Assembly (NCBI RefSeq): GCF_004336745.1
Contig: NZ_SJXD01000030.1
Coordinates: 1-64,000, forward strand
DNA length: 64,000 nt
Direction: 5' to 3'
DNA from: Roseococcus sp. SYP-B2431
GTDB lineage: Bacteria; Pseudomonadota; Alphaproteobacteria; Acetobacterales; Acetobacteraceae
A model generated the notes under the pieces. It saw only the letters and a list, made by a program, of their open reading frames with translations, searched no databases and was not told where the DNA came from. Positions 1 through 9,846 of the stretch are shown here, one piece after another. Each line of letters starts with the position of its first letter. Position 1 is the first letter of the stretch. Both the position numbers and the translations under genes were made by a program.

Positions 1-485
1 GGGGGGGGGGGGCGGGGCGCGGCCGGCCGCGCGGCCGGCGCGGCCGCCTGGCGCGCGCGCAGCCGCTCGGCCAGCCGGTGCGAGCGCCGGACGCGGGAGA
101 CGGCGGCCGCGCGGACCTTCTCGATCAGGACCGGGGCGATCTCGTCGATGGTCAGCGAGATCGCGCCATCGGGCTTGGGCACCACGTCGAAGGCGCCGAG
201 CTCCAGCGCCTCCAGCGTGGCCTCCGCGCCTTCCGCCGTGAGCGAGGAGACCATCAGGACCGGGCAGGGCCGCTCGACCATGATCCGGTCGAGGCAGGCG
301 AGGCCGCCCATGCGCGGCATCTGCACGTCGAGCGTGACCACGTCCGGGCGGAAGGCGTGAAGCTGGGTCAGCGCCTCCACCCCGTCGCGCGCGAAGGCGA
401 GCTCGAAGCCGCCCGCTTCCTGGAACACGCCGCCGAGCACGCGGCGCATGAGGGCGGAATCGTCGACGATGAGAAGCTTGATCAC
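1..485 (-). CDS. cheB: Chemotaxis response regulator protein-glutamate methylesterase CheB (partial, receiver half)
   Basis: N-terminal part of CheB, which demethylates and deamidates chemoreceptors in response to phosphorylation by CheA. The visible part is a receiver domain of about 120 residues: acidic pair VDDS near the N-terminus, phospho-acceptor Asp in VTLDVQMPRMGG, Ser/Thr switch in LMVSSLT and Lys in VVPKPDG. It is followed by an Ala/Pro/Arg-rich linker that runs off the window. The catalytic methylesterase domain is not in the window. The start is GTG at 485, overlapping the TGA of the upstream CheW gene by four bases, so the two are translationally coupled. The linker end is encoded by a run of 12 G on the plus strand. 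Assignment as CheB rather than another receiver protein rests on the receiver sequence, linker and neighbours. Confidence 0.85.
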   Translation of the reverse strand, partial: MIKLLIVDDSALMRRVLGGVFQEAGGFELAFARDGVEALTQLHAFRPDVVTLDVQMPRMGGLACLDRIMVERPCPVLMVSSLTAEGAEATLEALELGAFDVVPKPDGAISLTIDEIAPVLIEKVRAAAVSRVRRSHRLAERLRARQAAAPAARPAAPRPPP

Positions 486-1915
486 GAGGCGCGCGAATGC
501 GCCGTGAGATCGCGCAGCAGGTCGGCCTCGGCGCGGTTCAGCAGGGCGGCCGGATCGATCAGCAGGACCACCTCGCCGCTGCGGGCGACCCGCGCCGCAC
601 GGTCGAAGATCCGGCCGCCGCCATCGGACATGTCGGGCGCGGGGAGCAGGTCGGCGGCCTCCACCTCCAGGATCTCCGCGGCTCCATCCACCGCGAAGCC
701 GGCCTGCAGCGGGCCAAGCGTGACGATGACCACGCGCCCTCCCGCGGCCTCCTCGCCGGCGACGGCGAAGCGCTGCCGCTGGTCGATGACCGGGATCACC
801 CGGCCGCGCAGGCTCATGACGCCGCGCACATAGGCGGGGGCCTTCGGCAGCCGCGCCAGGGCTTCGGGAAGGCGCACCACCTCGTCCACGGCCACGATGG
901 GCAGGCCGTAGGATTCGCCGCCGAGGCGGATCACCAGGAAACGCTCGCGGCCGGCGGCGGGCGAGAGGCTGGCCATGGTCTCGTCCTTGTCCTGGTCCGT
1001 GTCGGCGAGCAAACGCGCGACGCGATCATCCGCCAGCACGCGCTCCGGCGATAAAATCGAGACGAGGCCCCGCCCGTCGGCCAGGCGCAGCACGGCGTCG
1101 ATCCGCGCCTCGCCCGCCCCCCGGTTGAACAGGTCGGGCGCCGGCCCCACCCGGTCGCGCGGGGCGCGCAGGATGACGTCGACCCGATCCACCACGAGCG
1201 CCAGGCGGTGCCGGCCGATCCGCGCGACGACGACGCGCTCGGTGCCGGCCAGCGCCCGGCCCGGCAGGCCGAGCAGCGCGCGCAGCGAAAGGGCCGGCAG
1301 CACGGCGCCGCGCAGGGGGAAGACCCCCAGCAGCACCTCTTCCGTCCGTGGCAGCGTGGTCAGGACGGCGGGAAGGTTCACGACCTCGGCAACCGCGCCC
1401 AGCGGCAGGGCATAGTCCTGGCCGGCCAGGGTGAAGGCCAGGAAGGCCAGCTCCTTGGCCACCGCGGCGGCCCCGGCCTCGGGACGGGACGGCATGGCGC
1501 GGGCCGGGGCGCGGAGGCCGCCGAATCGCTCTCGCAGGGCGGCGTCGAGGTCCAGCCAGCGGGCGCCGTCCTCCTGGTCGAGCAGCAGCCGGCCGTCGCC
1601 GGGCCCGGCCCCGTCGTGCCCGACCGCCCGCAGGGCCTCCACGGCATCCACCGCCAGACCGACGGGCGGATCGCGGCGGAGGACCACGACGCGCTCCGCG
1701 CCCGCCGGCACGTCCTGCGCGCCCAGCAGGCCGCGCAGCGAGACCACCGGCAGCACCGTGCCGCGCAGATGCATCACCCCGAGCAGCCCGGCCGGGCCGT
1801 TCGGGACGCGACTGATCCGAGGGCTCCGGATCACCTCGGCCACGTTGCCCGCCGCGATGGCGACCCGCGTGTCGCCCGCCCGCACGGTCAGCCGATGGGC
1901 GCTGGCGGCCGGCAC
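482..1915 (-). CDS. Coupling protein with three CheW domains
   Basis: Chemotaxis scaffold linking receptors to the CheA kinase. The 477 residues contain three successive CheW-like folds, at about residues 8-125, 160-290 and 320-460. Each carries the typical signature of a conserved valine/leucine strand followed by (V/F)xLRG: GVMHLRGTVLPV, GVFPLRGAVLPA and GVMSLRGRVIPV. Ordinary CheW has a single domain of about 150-170 residues, so this is a triplicated version without a CheA or receiver domain attached. GTG start at 1915, four bases after the stop of the MCP gene; its own stop overlaps cheB. The operon order MCP-CheW3-CheB suggests a dedicated chemosensory array. Whether it controls motility or another output cannot be told from this window. 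Confidence 0.88.
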   Translation of the reverse strand: MPAASAHRLTVRAGDTRVAIAAGNVAEVIRSPRISRVPNGPAGLLGVMHLRGTVLPVVSLRGLLGAQDVPAGAERVVVLRRDPPVGLAVDAVEALRAVGHDGAGPGDGRLLLDQEDGARWLDLDAALRERFGGLRAPARAMPSRPEAGAAAVAKELAFLAFTLAGQDYALPLGAVAEVVNLPAVLTTLPRTEEVLLGVFPLRGAVLPALSLRALLGLPGRALAGTERVVVARIGRHRLALVVDRVDVILRAPRDRVGPAPDLFNRGAGEARIDAVLRLADGRGLVSILSPERVLADDRVARLLADTDQDKDETMASLSPAAGRERFLVIRLGGESYGLPIVAVDEVVRLPEALARLPKAPAYVRGVMSLRGRVIPVIDQRQRFAVAGEEAAGGRVVIVTLGPLQAGFAVDGAAEILEVEAADLLPAPDMSDGGGRIFDRAARVARSGEVVLLIDPAALLNRAEADLLRDLTAHSRAS

Positions 1916-1919
1916 CGCC

Positions 1920-3848
1920 TCAGCCTTCGGCCGAGCGGTTCAGCTCGTTGGCCAGAAGGGCGATCTCCTCGATGGCGGCGGCGAGGCCCTCGGCGCTCTG
2001 CGACTGCTGCCGCGCGGCCGCCGCCGCCTCGGCCGCGGCGCGGCTGGCCTCGTCCGCCACGGCGGCGATCTGGCCGACGCCGGAGAGCACCTGCGAGCTG
2101 GCGGCCAGGATGTCCTCGCTGCCGCGCGCGATATCGTCGGCGCCGGCGCGCAGGGAGGCGGTATCGGCCGCCATCAGCTCCATCCGCTCGTCGATGGCGC
2201 GGTTCTTCTCCACCTCGGCCCCGGTCAGGGCCGAGAGCTGGTCCACCTCGCGGCGCACCTTGCCGATCTGCGCGGCGATGGTCGTCACCAGCTCCTTGGC
2301 GGCCTCGGCGTTCTGCGCGGCGTCGCGCGCCAGGGCACGGATGTCGCCCGAGACGACGGCGAAGCCCCGGCCGGCCTCGCCGGCACGGGCGGCCTCCACC
2401 GCGCCGCTGGTGGCCAGCATCGTCGTCTGGACGGCGATCAACGCCAGCCCGTCCACGATCTTGCCGATGGAGCCGGCCTCCCCATCCAGACGCTCGATGA
2501 TGTCCTGCACGGCCGCGTTCCGTTCCATGGCGGCGCCGACGCCGGCGATGAGCGCGCCCACGGCGTTGCGGCTTTCGGTGATGCGCTCGGCGACCGTGGA
2601 GGCCCTGGCGGCGCTGGCCTTGGCGGTGGCGGAGGAGGCGCGCGCGGCCTTCTCGATCTGCGCCATGGCCGAGCCGGCCTGCTGGGTCGCCGCGGCCTGG
2701 ATCTGGGCGCCGCGGCTGATCTGGTCGACCGCGACGAGGATCTCGCCGGCCGAGCCGGAGAGCTCCTGCACGGTGGCGGAGAGTTCCTCGGCGGCGGCGG
2801 ACACTTCCTGCACCGCCTGGGCCCCGCCGTCGCCCTTCACCAGGAGCTCCGTCATCTCGGCCAGGGCGGCGGAGGCGGTCTGGCTCTGCTCCAGGGCTTG
2901 GCCCTGCTGCTGGACGGCACGCTGCGCCTCCGCGGCGGCGGCGGCCTGCTCCTCCGCCGCGCTGGACACGCTTTCCGCGCCCCGCCGAGTCTCGCCGGCG
3001 GCGGTGTCCGCCTCCATGGCGCCGATCAGGATCGCCTGGCTTTCGCCGGCCAGCGCCGTCACCTCGCGCCGGACGGTGCCGAGCGTCTCGTTGACCTGGG
3101 CGGCGGCCTTCGCCCCGGCCTCCGCCTCCGTCGCGGCCAGGCGCAGGCGGCCCGCCGCGTCGCGCACCGTGGCGGAGATCCCGCCGGCCAGGGCCTGGAT
3201 CTCGAGCGAGCGCTTCTCGGCCGTCTGGGCCAGCGCCCGGACCTCGTCCGCGACCACGGCGAAGCCCCGGCCGTCGTCGCCGGCCCGGGCGGCCTCGATG
3301 GCCGCGTTCAGGGCGAGGAGATTGGTCTGGTCGGCGATGTCGGCGACGCCCCGGGTGATCTCGCCGATTCGCGCGGCATGAGCTTCCAGCGCGGCGACGA
3401 CCTCGACGCAGCCCATCTGGCGATGGGCATTGGCGCTCACCGCGCGGACCGAGGCGTCGATCGCCGAGCCCACCTGGCCCAGCAGGGTCTGCATCGCCTC
3501 GGTGCGCTGGCGCGAGGCCTCGGCGCGTTCCCGCGCCTGGCCGAAGGAGGCCGTCATCGCCACGACGGCGGCCAGGGATTCATGGGCGGCGCCGGCCGCC
3601 TCCTCCGCGCCGCTCGCGATCTGCCCCAGGGCGCGGCGCAGCTGCTCGACGGCGGCCGCCGCCTGGGCGATGCCGCCGGCCAGTTCGAGGCTGGCCGCGG
3701 CCATGCGCTCGCCGGCATTCTCCCGGCGCGAGACGGGCCTGCGCACGGCTGCGCGCTTCGCGGGGGCGCTGGCCTGGGGCGGCTCGGGCGTCGCGGACGG
3801 GCGCTGTCTCGGTCGGCTCGCGAGCGTCGTCGTCTTCACCAGCGCCAT
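1920..3848 (-). CDS. Soluble methyl-accepting chemotaxis protein with two signalling tips
   Basis: Chemoreceptor of 642 residues from ATG 3848; a longer reading frame to 3905 exists but its extra residues look non-coding. There is no hydrophobic segment, so it is predicted cytoplasmic. The protein is almost entirely Ala/Glu-rich helical heptads. A canonical hairpin tip lies at about residues 169-206 ([15 protein letters not shown] then [12 protein letters not shown]). A second, degenerate tip lies at about 469-506 ([16 protein letters not shown] then [12 protein letters not shown]), with a methylation-helix-like [13 protein letters not shown] stretch between them. Standard MCPs have one tip, so this looks like two fused signalling modules. 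Tip 2 lacks the NLLALNAA core, so its CheA/CheW contact may be weak or altered. First gene of the MCP-CheW-CheB operon. Confidence 0.85.
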   Translation of the reverse strand: MALVKTTTLASRPRQRPSATPEPPQASAPAKRAAVRRPVSRRENAGERMAAASLELAGGIAQAAAAVEQLRRALGQIASGAEEAAGAAHESLAAVVAMTASFGQARERAEASRQRTEAMQTLLGQVGSAIDASVRAVSANAHRQMGCVEVVAALEAHAARIGEITRGVADIADQTNLLALNAAIEAARAGDDGRGFAVVADEVRALAQTAEKRSLEIQALAGGISATVRDAAGRLRLAATEAEAGAKAAAQVNETLGTVRREVTALAGESQAILIGAMEADTAAGETRRGAESVSSAAEEQAAAAAEAQRAVQQQGQALEQSQTASAALAEMTELLVKGDGGAQAVQEVSAAAEELSATVQELSGSAGEILVAVDQISRGAQIQAAATQQAGSAMAQIEKAARASSATAKASAARASTVAERITESRNAVGALIAGVGAAMERNAAVQDIIERLDGEAGSIGKIVDGLALIAVQTTMLATSGAVEAARAGEAGRGFAVVSGDIRALARDAAQNAEAAKELVTTIAAQIGKVRREVDQLSALTGAEVEKNRAIDERMELMAADTASLRAGADDIARGSEDILAASSQVLSGVGQIAAVADEASRAAAEAAAAARQQSQSAEGLAAAIEEIALLANELNRSAEG

Positions 3849-4111
3849 GTCGCTTCCGTCTCTCCGTCTTCCAGTCGCCGGACATCCAAGCATGTTTGGC
3901 GGCACGCGCCCATTGGTTGCACCGGGACCGCCGGCGCAAGCCTATGTGTCTGATCAACTCTCCCGATCTGGGAGGGATGGCGCGGCGGCTTGATCGGGCC
4001 CGGCCGGTCCGGGATAGACTGCGGCGGGGCCTGAATGCATGGACGCATCGCCATGCGCCGACAGCCTCGTCCGGAGGGTGCCCGGACAACACGCCGCGCT
4101 TTGGAGACAGA

Positions 4112-4489
4112 ATGCCAGCCGCCGACCCCACCGCTCCGCGGACGATCCTCTTCGTCGAGGACGAGATCCTCATCGCCATGGTCGCGGGCGAGATGATCGC
4201 GGACCTCGGCTACAAGGTGCTGGAGGCGGGTTCCGGTGCCCAGGCGCTGAAGATCCTGGAGAGCGACGCGACCGTCGACCTGCTCATCACGGATTATTCC
4301 ATGCCGAGGATGACGGGGGCCGAGCTGGTGAAGGCCGCCCGCGGGCTGCGGCCCGGTCTGCCCGTGCTGATCGCGACCGGCTATTCCGAGCTGCCTGAAG
4401 GCGGCGGTGCCGGCGTGCCGCGGCTGAACAAGCCGTACCAGCAGGCGCAGCTGAGGGCGGCCATCGAGAAGCTTCTCGGCGCGCCGTAG
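4112..4489 (+). CDS. Stand-alone response regulator receiver (CheY-like)
   Basis: Single receiver domain of 125 residues with no output domain. Acidic residues are at 16-18 (VEDE), the phospho-acceptor is Asp61 in LLITDYSMPRMTG, Thr89 is in IATGYS and the conserved Lys107 is in LNKPY. The motif TDYSMPRMTG and the Lys-Pro-Tyr ending resemble receivers that act with hybrid histidine kinases (the FixL/CheY-like single-domain class) more than classical CheY. ATG at 4112 is preceded by GGAGACAG. The gene is divergent from the chemotaxis operon, and no kinase is adjacent. The partner kinase cannot be named from the sequence. Confidence 0.82.
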   Translation: MPAADPTAPRTILFVEDEILIAMVAGEMIADLGYKVLEAGSGAQALKILESDATVDLLITDYSMPRMTGAELVKAARGLRPGLPVLIATGYSELPEGGGAGVPRLNKPYQQAQLRAAIEKLLGAP

Positions 4490-4578
4490 CGGCCGCGGCC
4501 GGCCGGACGCCATGTCGGCGGCGGAGCAGATGAGGCTCCGGCTGCGGCATGACCCCCGGCCAGCAGGATTTGCGGTCG

Positions 4579-6117
<1,539 letters not shown>

Positions 6118-6237
6118 TCAGCCGAGCGCCATGGCCAGCGCGAAGGCGCCCAGCATCACGATGATGACCGCGATCGGAAGGCCGAGGCGCGGCTTCATGG
6201 CCTGTTCACGTGCCGGGGCAGCCGCCGGGATGACCAT
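6118..6237 (-). CDS. Possible small single-span membrane peptide
   Basis: Open frame of 39 codons (ATG 6237) or 26 codons (ATG 6198), ending in a strongly hydrophobic helix (LGLPIAVIIVMLGAFALAMA) after basic residues. That is the shape of a one-pass inner-membrane peptide. Neither start has a convincing ribosome binding site and no family is recognised. It lies between gdhA and the DUF2171 gene. The evidence is only the composition of the last 26 residues. Confidence 0.3.
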   Translation of the reverse strand: MVIPAAAPAREQAMKPRLGLPIAVIIVMLGAFALAMALG

Positions 6238-6383
6238 GCCTGCCGGGCGCGCGAGCAATGGCACGCCCGGCTGCCGCCGGAGCGCGAGCGAGCGCAGCCC
6301 GTCAGCTGCGGCAGATCCTGGAGGCGCGATACGGCCCTGCACCACGGCCTCTCAACTCAGCCCCGGAGGGACAACGACGATCC

Positions 6384-6626
6384 TCAGGCGGCCGGCTGCG
6401 CCTGCAGCGACTTCTTCGCCTCGCCCGAATTCACCGTCAGCACGACCTTGCCGTTCTCGACGCCCTTCACCTGGCTGAGCGGCAGGAAATGGTGGTGGCC
6501 CTTGCCATGCGGGTCGCTGTCCTTGGTGAGCTTGATCCGGTCGCCCTGCACATGGTCGACCGTGCCGACCGGGTTCCCGCAGGAACCCACGATCTGCATG
6601 TGCTCCTTGATGTCCGTGGCGTTCAT
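6384..6626 (-). CDS. DUF2171 family protein
   Basis: Small soluble protein of 80 residues. It matches the DUF2171 pattern: INxHM-type start (ATDIKEHMQIVGSCGNPVGTVD), a central DRIKLTKDSDPHGKGHHHFLPL segment rich in His, and a VKGVENGKVVLTVNS strand. The family resembles PRC-barrel-like folds and has no assigned enzymatic role. The start is fixed by a strong AAGGAG eight bases before ATG. A GCAAC-N16-CGTT motif lies 50 bases upstream, suggesting stress-dependent (EcfG-like) expression. Members of this family are often found near stress genes. Confidence 0.82.
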   Translation of the reverse strand: MNATDIKEHMQIVGSCGNPVGTVDHVQGDRIKLTKDSDPHGKGHHHFLPLSQVKGVENGKVVLTVNSGEAKKSLQAQPAA

Positions 6627-6675
6627 ATCGGTACTCCTTGCAACACCGGCGTCGGAGTGGCGCCGTCGCGAAAGG

Positions 6676-6700
6676 AACGCCTCGCGGACAGGGAGGTTGC
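6676..6700 (-). promoter_or_regulatory. Predicted EcfG-like promoter of the DUF2171 gene
   Basis: On the minus strand, GCAAC (6700-6696), a 16-base spacer and CGTT (6679-6676), 50 bases before the ATG at 6626. The known EcfG consensus is GGAAC-N16/17-CGTT, so one -35 base differs. The same form recurs at five other places in the window. Confidence 0.55.
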
Positions 6701-6758
6701 CCCGGCAGGCTTACGGCGGGGTCATGCCACGGGTCACTTCCGTCGTGGGAACAGGAGC

Positions 6759-7967
6759 TTACGGCCGGGTGAGGCTCTCCATGGCCGCCTGCACGCCGCC
6801 CTTGGCGTGCGGCACGCCGGCGAGCCCCAGCGCCATCTCGAGCGAGGCCAGCGTGCCGAGGATCATCGGCTCGTTGAGGTCGCCCAGATGGCCGATGCGG
6901 AAGACCTTGCCCGACAGCTTGGCGAGCCCGCCGCCGGTGGAGACGTTGAACTTCTCCAGCGCGATCTTCCGCACGTCCTCGGCATTGATGCCCTCGGGCA
7001 TCAGCACGGCGGTGACGCTGTCGGAATAGCGCTCGGGATTCTGGCAGAAGAGCTGCGGGCCGCTATTGCCCGACCAGTGCTGCACGCAGGCACGGACCGC
7101 CTTGGCGAGCCGGGCATGACGCTTGAAGACGTTCTCGAGCCCTTCCTCCTCGAGCAGCAGGCGCAGCGCCTCCTGCAGCCCGTAGAACAGCGTCACCGGC
7201 ACGGTGCCGACGAAGCTCTTCTGCTTGCGGGCCAGCATCTCCGTCCAGTCGAAATAGTGGCGCGGATGCGTGCTCGCGCGATGCGCCGCCATGGCCTTCT
7301 CGGAGGCGCCGGTGAAGCTGAAGCCGGTCGGCAGCATGAGCCCCTTCTGGCTGCCGCCGACGCAGACATCGACGCCCCAATCGTCCATGCGGAAGTCGTA
7401 GCAGCCGAGCGAGCTGATCGTGTCCGCCATCAGCAGCGCCGGGTGCTTCAGCTCGTTCAGGATGGCGCGCACCTGGTCCAGCGGCAGGCGCATGCCGGCG
7501 GCCGTCTCGTTGTGGACGCAGCAGACGGCCTTGATCTCGTGGCCCGTGTCGGCGGCCAGCGCCTCGCGGATCGCGGACATCTCCACGCCGCGGCGCCAGT
7601 CGCAGGGGAGATGCTTCGTCCTGAAGCCCAGCGTGCCGCACATCTTCATCCAGGAATCGGAGAAGTGGCCGGTCTCGGGGATCAGCACGAGGTCGCCGGG
7701 CGACAGCGTGTTGACCAGCGAGGCCTCCCAGGCGCCGTGGCCCGAGGCCGTGTACATGAACAGGTGCTGCTCGGTCTTGATGACCTTCTTCAGCCCGGCG
7801 AAGCAGGCGTCGTAGACGGCGACGAAGGCGGGATCGTTGAAGTCGATGCTGGCGCGCGCGGTGGCGAGCAGCACGGAATCGGGAATGTTCGTCGGGCCCG
7901 GATTGGCGAAGAAGAGGCGGCCGCGCGCCATGGGGCGCGCGGGAGCCGGGGCTGTATGGCCGTCCAT
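6759..7967 (-). CDS. Class V aminotransferase, serine--glyoxylate aminotransferase type
   Basis: PLP enzyme of 402 residues, expected to transfer the amino group of serine (or alanine) to glyoxylate, giving glycine and hydroxypyruvate. The family start is FANPGPTNIPDSVL. Also present are the active-site stretch TASGHGAWEASL, the Asp in LLMADTISSLG and the PLP-binding Lys in CVGGSQKGLMLP; the C-terminal part RIGHLGDLNEPMI is typical. Length equals the SgaA family. ATG 7967 has AGGAAAG upstream; Met13 is a weaker alternative. It follows a TctC receptor gene on the same strand across a hairpin at 7990-8016, and may act on compounds that receptor binds. The exact amino donor is not determined. 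Confidence 0.82.
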   Translation of the reverse strand: MDGHTAPAPARPMARGRLFFANPGPTNIPDSVLLATARASIDFNDPAFVAVYDACFAGLKKVIKTEQHLFMYTASGHGAWEASLVNTLSPGDLVLIPETGHFSDSWMKMCGTLGFRTKHLPCDWRRGVEMSAIREALAADTGHEIKAVCCVHNETAAGMRLPLDQVRAILNELKHPALLMADTISSLGCYDFRMDDWGVDVCVGGSQKGLMLPTGFSFTGASEKAMAAHRASTHPRHYFDWTEMLARKQKSFVGTVPVTLFYGLQEALRLLLEEEGLENVFKRHARLAKAVRACVQHWSGNSGPQLFCQNPERYSDSVTAVLMPEGINAEDVRKIALEKFNVSTGGGLAKLSGKVFRIGHLGDLNEPMILGTLASLEMALGLAGVPHAKGGVQAAMESLTRP

Positions 7968-7989
7968 TGTTTCGTGACTTTCCTAGCGA

Positions 7990-8016
7990 CGTTCCGCCCC
8001 AGTATCGGGCGGAACG
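7990..8016. repeat. 10-bp perfect inverted repeat between tctC and aminotransferase genes
   Basis: Arms CGTTCCGCCC and GGGCGGAACG with a 7-base loop. It lies between the stop of the TctC gene (8040) and the start of the aminotransferase gene (7967). There is no T run on either strand, so a simple intrinsic terminator is unlikely. It could be an operator, an mRNA-processing hairpin or a partial attenuator. Confidence 0.5.
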
Positions 8017-8039
8017 CCGCTCTCTTCAACGCTCCGCTG

Positions 8040-9029
8040 TCAGCGCTGCAGCCGGACTCCGGTGCGGGCCACCACGTCGCGGTACTTCGCGACCTCCGCG
8101 GCCAGGAAGTCCCGCGCACCCTCGGGCGTATTGGCGCCGCTCCAGGCGGAAACGCCGGCGGTGAGCAGGCGTTCGCGGATCGGCGCCTCGGCGACGGTGG
8201 CGGCCAGCGCGCGGTTGAGCTGAGCGAGGACGGCCGGCGGGAGGCCGGGCGGGCCGATGATCATGTTCCAGGTGGTCATCTCGAAGCCTGGGATGGCGGC
8301 CTCGCCCAGGGTGGGGATGTCGGGGAAGGAGGGGAAGCGCTCGCGGCTCGTGACCGCCAGGCCGCGCACGAGCCCGTCGCGCACCTGGCCGGCCGCGCTC
8401 GCGAGCACGGCGATGCCGAACTGGCCTTCGCCCTGGTGGATCGCCGTCAGCATCAGGCCGCCGCTGCGATAGGGCACGTGGGTGAACCTCGCGCCGCCCA
8501 GCGCCAGGGCCATCACCTCGACGGCGAGATGCGGGATGGAGCCGACGCCGGAGGTGGCATAGGCGAATTCCTCGGGGCGCGAGGCGCGCAGGCGCTGCGC
8601 CACCTCGGTCGCCGTGCGGGCGGGGAAGTTCGGGTTGCTGACGAGGATGAGCGGCGCGGTGCCGACCATGCCGATATGCGTGAAGTCGGCGATCGGGTCG
8701 TAGGCCGTGCCGCCCTCGAGCGCCGCCGGCACGATGGCATGCGAGGAGACCTCGATCAGCATGATGGTATGGCCGTCGGGCGCCTGGCGCCGCAGCCAGT
8801 CGGAGGCCACGACGCCGGAGGCGCCGGCCCGGTTCTCCACCACCATGCGCCCGTTGGGCGAGAGGTTCTGGGCGAAGCGCTCGGAGATCAGGCGCGACGC
8901 GATGTCGGTGCTGCCGCCCGGCGCGAAGCCGGTGACGAGGGTGATGGCGCGTTCCGGATAGGTCTGCGCCGCCGACGGCGAGGCCAGCAGGGCCAGGGAC
9001 AGCGCGGCGAGCGCCAGGTTGCGAAGCAT
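8040..9029 (-). CDS. Tripartite tricarboxylate transporter (Bug/TctC) substrate-binding protein
   Basis: Periplasmic receptor of 329 residues with an N-terminal signal peptide (LALAALSLALLASPSAAQ). The family signature follows it: YPERAITLVTGFAPGGSTDIASR, then VVENRAGASG. The usual ligands are carboxylates such as citrate or nicotinate, or aromatic acids; the ligand here is unknown. No TctA/TctB membrane genes are adjacent, so it is an orphan receptor like most Bug proteins. GAGG precedes the ATG by seven bases. It is placed upstream of an aminotransferase and downstream of an Ldh2-type dehydrogenase, so an organic or amino-acid-derived substrate is plausible. Confidence 0.88.
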   Translation of the reverse strand: MLRNLALAALSLALLASPSAAQTYPERAITLVTGFAPGGSTDIASRLISERFAQNLSPNGRMVVENRAGASGVVASDWLRRQAPDGHTIMLIEVSSHAIVPAALEGGTAYDPIADFTHIGMVGTAPLILVSNPNFPARTATEVAQRLRASRPEEFAYATSGVGSIPHLAVEVMALALGGARFTHVPYRSGGLMLTAIHQGEGQFGIAVLASAAGQVRDGLVRGLAVTSRERFPSFPDIPTLGEAAIPGFEMTTWNMIIGPPGLPPAVLAQLNRALAATVAEAPIRERLLTAGVSAWSGANTPEGARDFLAAEVAKYRDVVARTGVRLQR

Positions 9030-9158
9030 GGACGATCCTCAACTCTTCTTGTCGCCGAACTAAGCCTCAGCGGAGGGAGGCATGCAAGCCGTTACGGCCG
9101 GCAAGCGGAAGCCGGCGCGCGGGGCGGGCCTCCTCGGCGATCTTCGCGGATGCCGGGC

Positions 9159-9836
9159 CTATTCCGGCACGCGGCCGAAGAGTCCATGATCCAGCGACGC
9201 ACGATACACCCGCGCCGGGAACTCCGAGGCGCTCGCGGCGCCGCGCAGGGCGGCCACGTCGTCGTCCATCAGCGGCGTGATGGCCGGCAGGTATCGCGGG
9301 ACCGGCAAGGGCGTCACGGGACGGCCGAGCAGCGTCTCGATCACCTCGTCGGTGATGGGGGCCAGGGCGCCACAGGTCATCTCGAAGCCGCCGAGGCGCA
9401 TGAGCCGGCCGGCGAAGGCGGTCCCCTCCATGCCCTCGCGCGAGAGCATCCCATCCTCGATGCGCAGCTTCGTGCCGCGCAAGAGGTCCTGGGCCTCGAC
9501 GCCGCCCTCGCTATGCCCGCCCACCACGCGGAAGAGCGTGAAATGCGCGCGGGAGAGGGCGGCCAGCACGGCGGCCTCCTCGCTGCCCTCCTCGTAGCCG
9601 CCGGCCTTGGCCTCGCGGTCGAGCGCGCGCGAATGCCCGCCCATCGGCCCGAAGACGCCGAGGTCGAGCACGAGCTGGAACTGCGCCTCGTTGGCGACCT
9701 GCACCTCGTCGTCCTTCCAGCCGAAGCCGAGCGCGCGCGCCTGCGAGGCCGCCGAGACGCGGGGGATGCGCCGCGCGGCGGCGCTCAGGATTCGCTCCCG
9801 GATGGCGCGATAGGCTTCGTAGCTGGACGTGCTCAC
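9159..9836 (-). CDS. Conserved-looking protein of unknown function
   Basis: Soluble protein of 225 residues with no signal peptide, membrane span or motif that I recognise. The codon pattern and tight spacing support a real gene. GTG start at 9836 is ten bases after the stop of the Ldh2-type dehydrogenase gene, in the same orientation. The middle part (EAAVLAALSRAHFTLFRVVGGH) looks alpha-helical, and ELSK-like catalytic motifs are absent. Operon position between a 2-hydroxyacid dehydrogenase and a TctC receptor suggests a role in the same small-molecule pathway. That is context only. Confidence 0.6.
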   Translation of the reverse strand: MSTSSYEAYRAIRERILSAAARRIPRVSAASQARALGFGWKDDEVQVANEAQFQLVLDLGVFGPMGGHSRALDREAKAGGYEEGSEEAAVLAALSRAHFTLFRVVGGHSEGGVEAQDLLRGTKLRIEDGMLSREGMEGTAFAGRLMRLGGFEMTCGALAPITDEVIETLLGRPVTPLPVPRYLPAITPLMDDDVAALRGAASASEFPARVYRASLDHGLFGRVPE

Positions 9837-9846
9837 GCGCCCGCGC

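Noticed and set aside
1431-3953. 840-codon plus-strand frame
   Set aside because: Antisense shadow of the CheW and MCP genes, with no domain resemblance.
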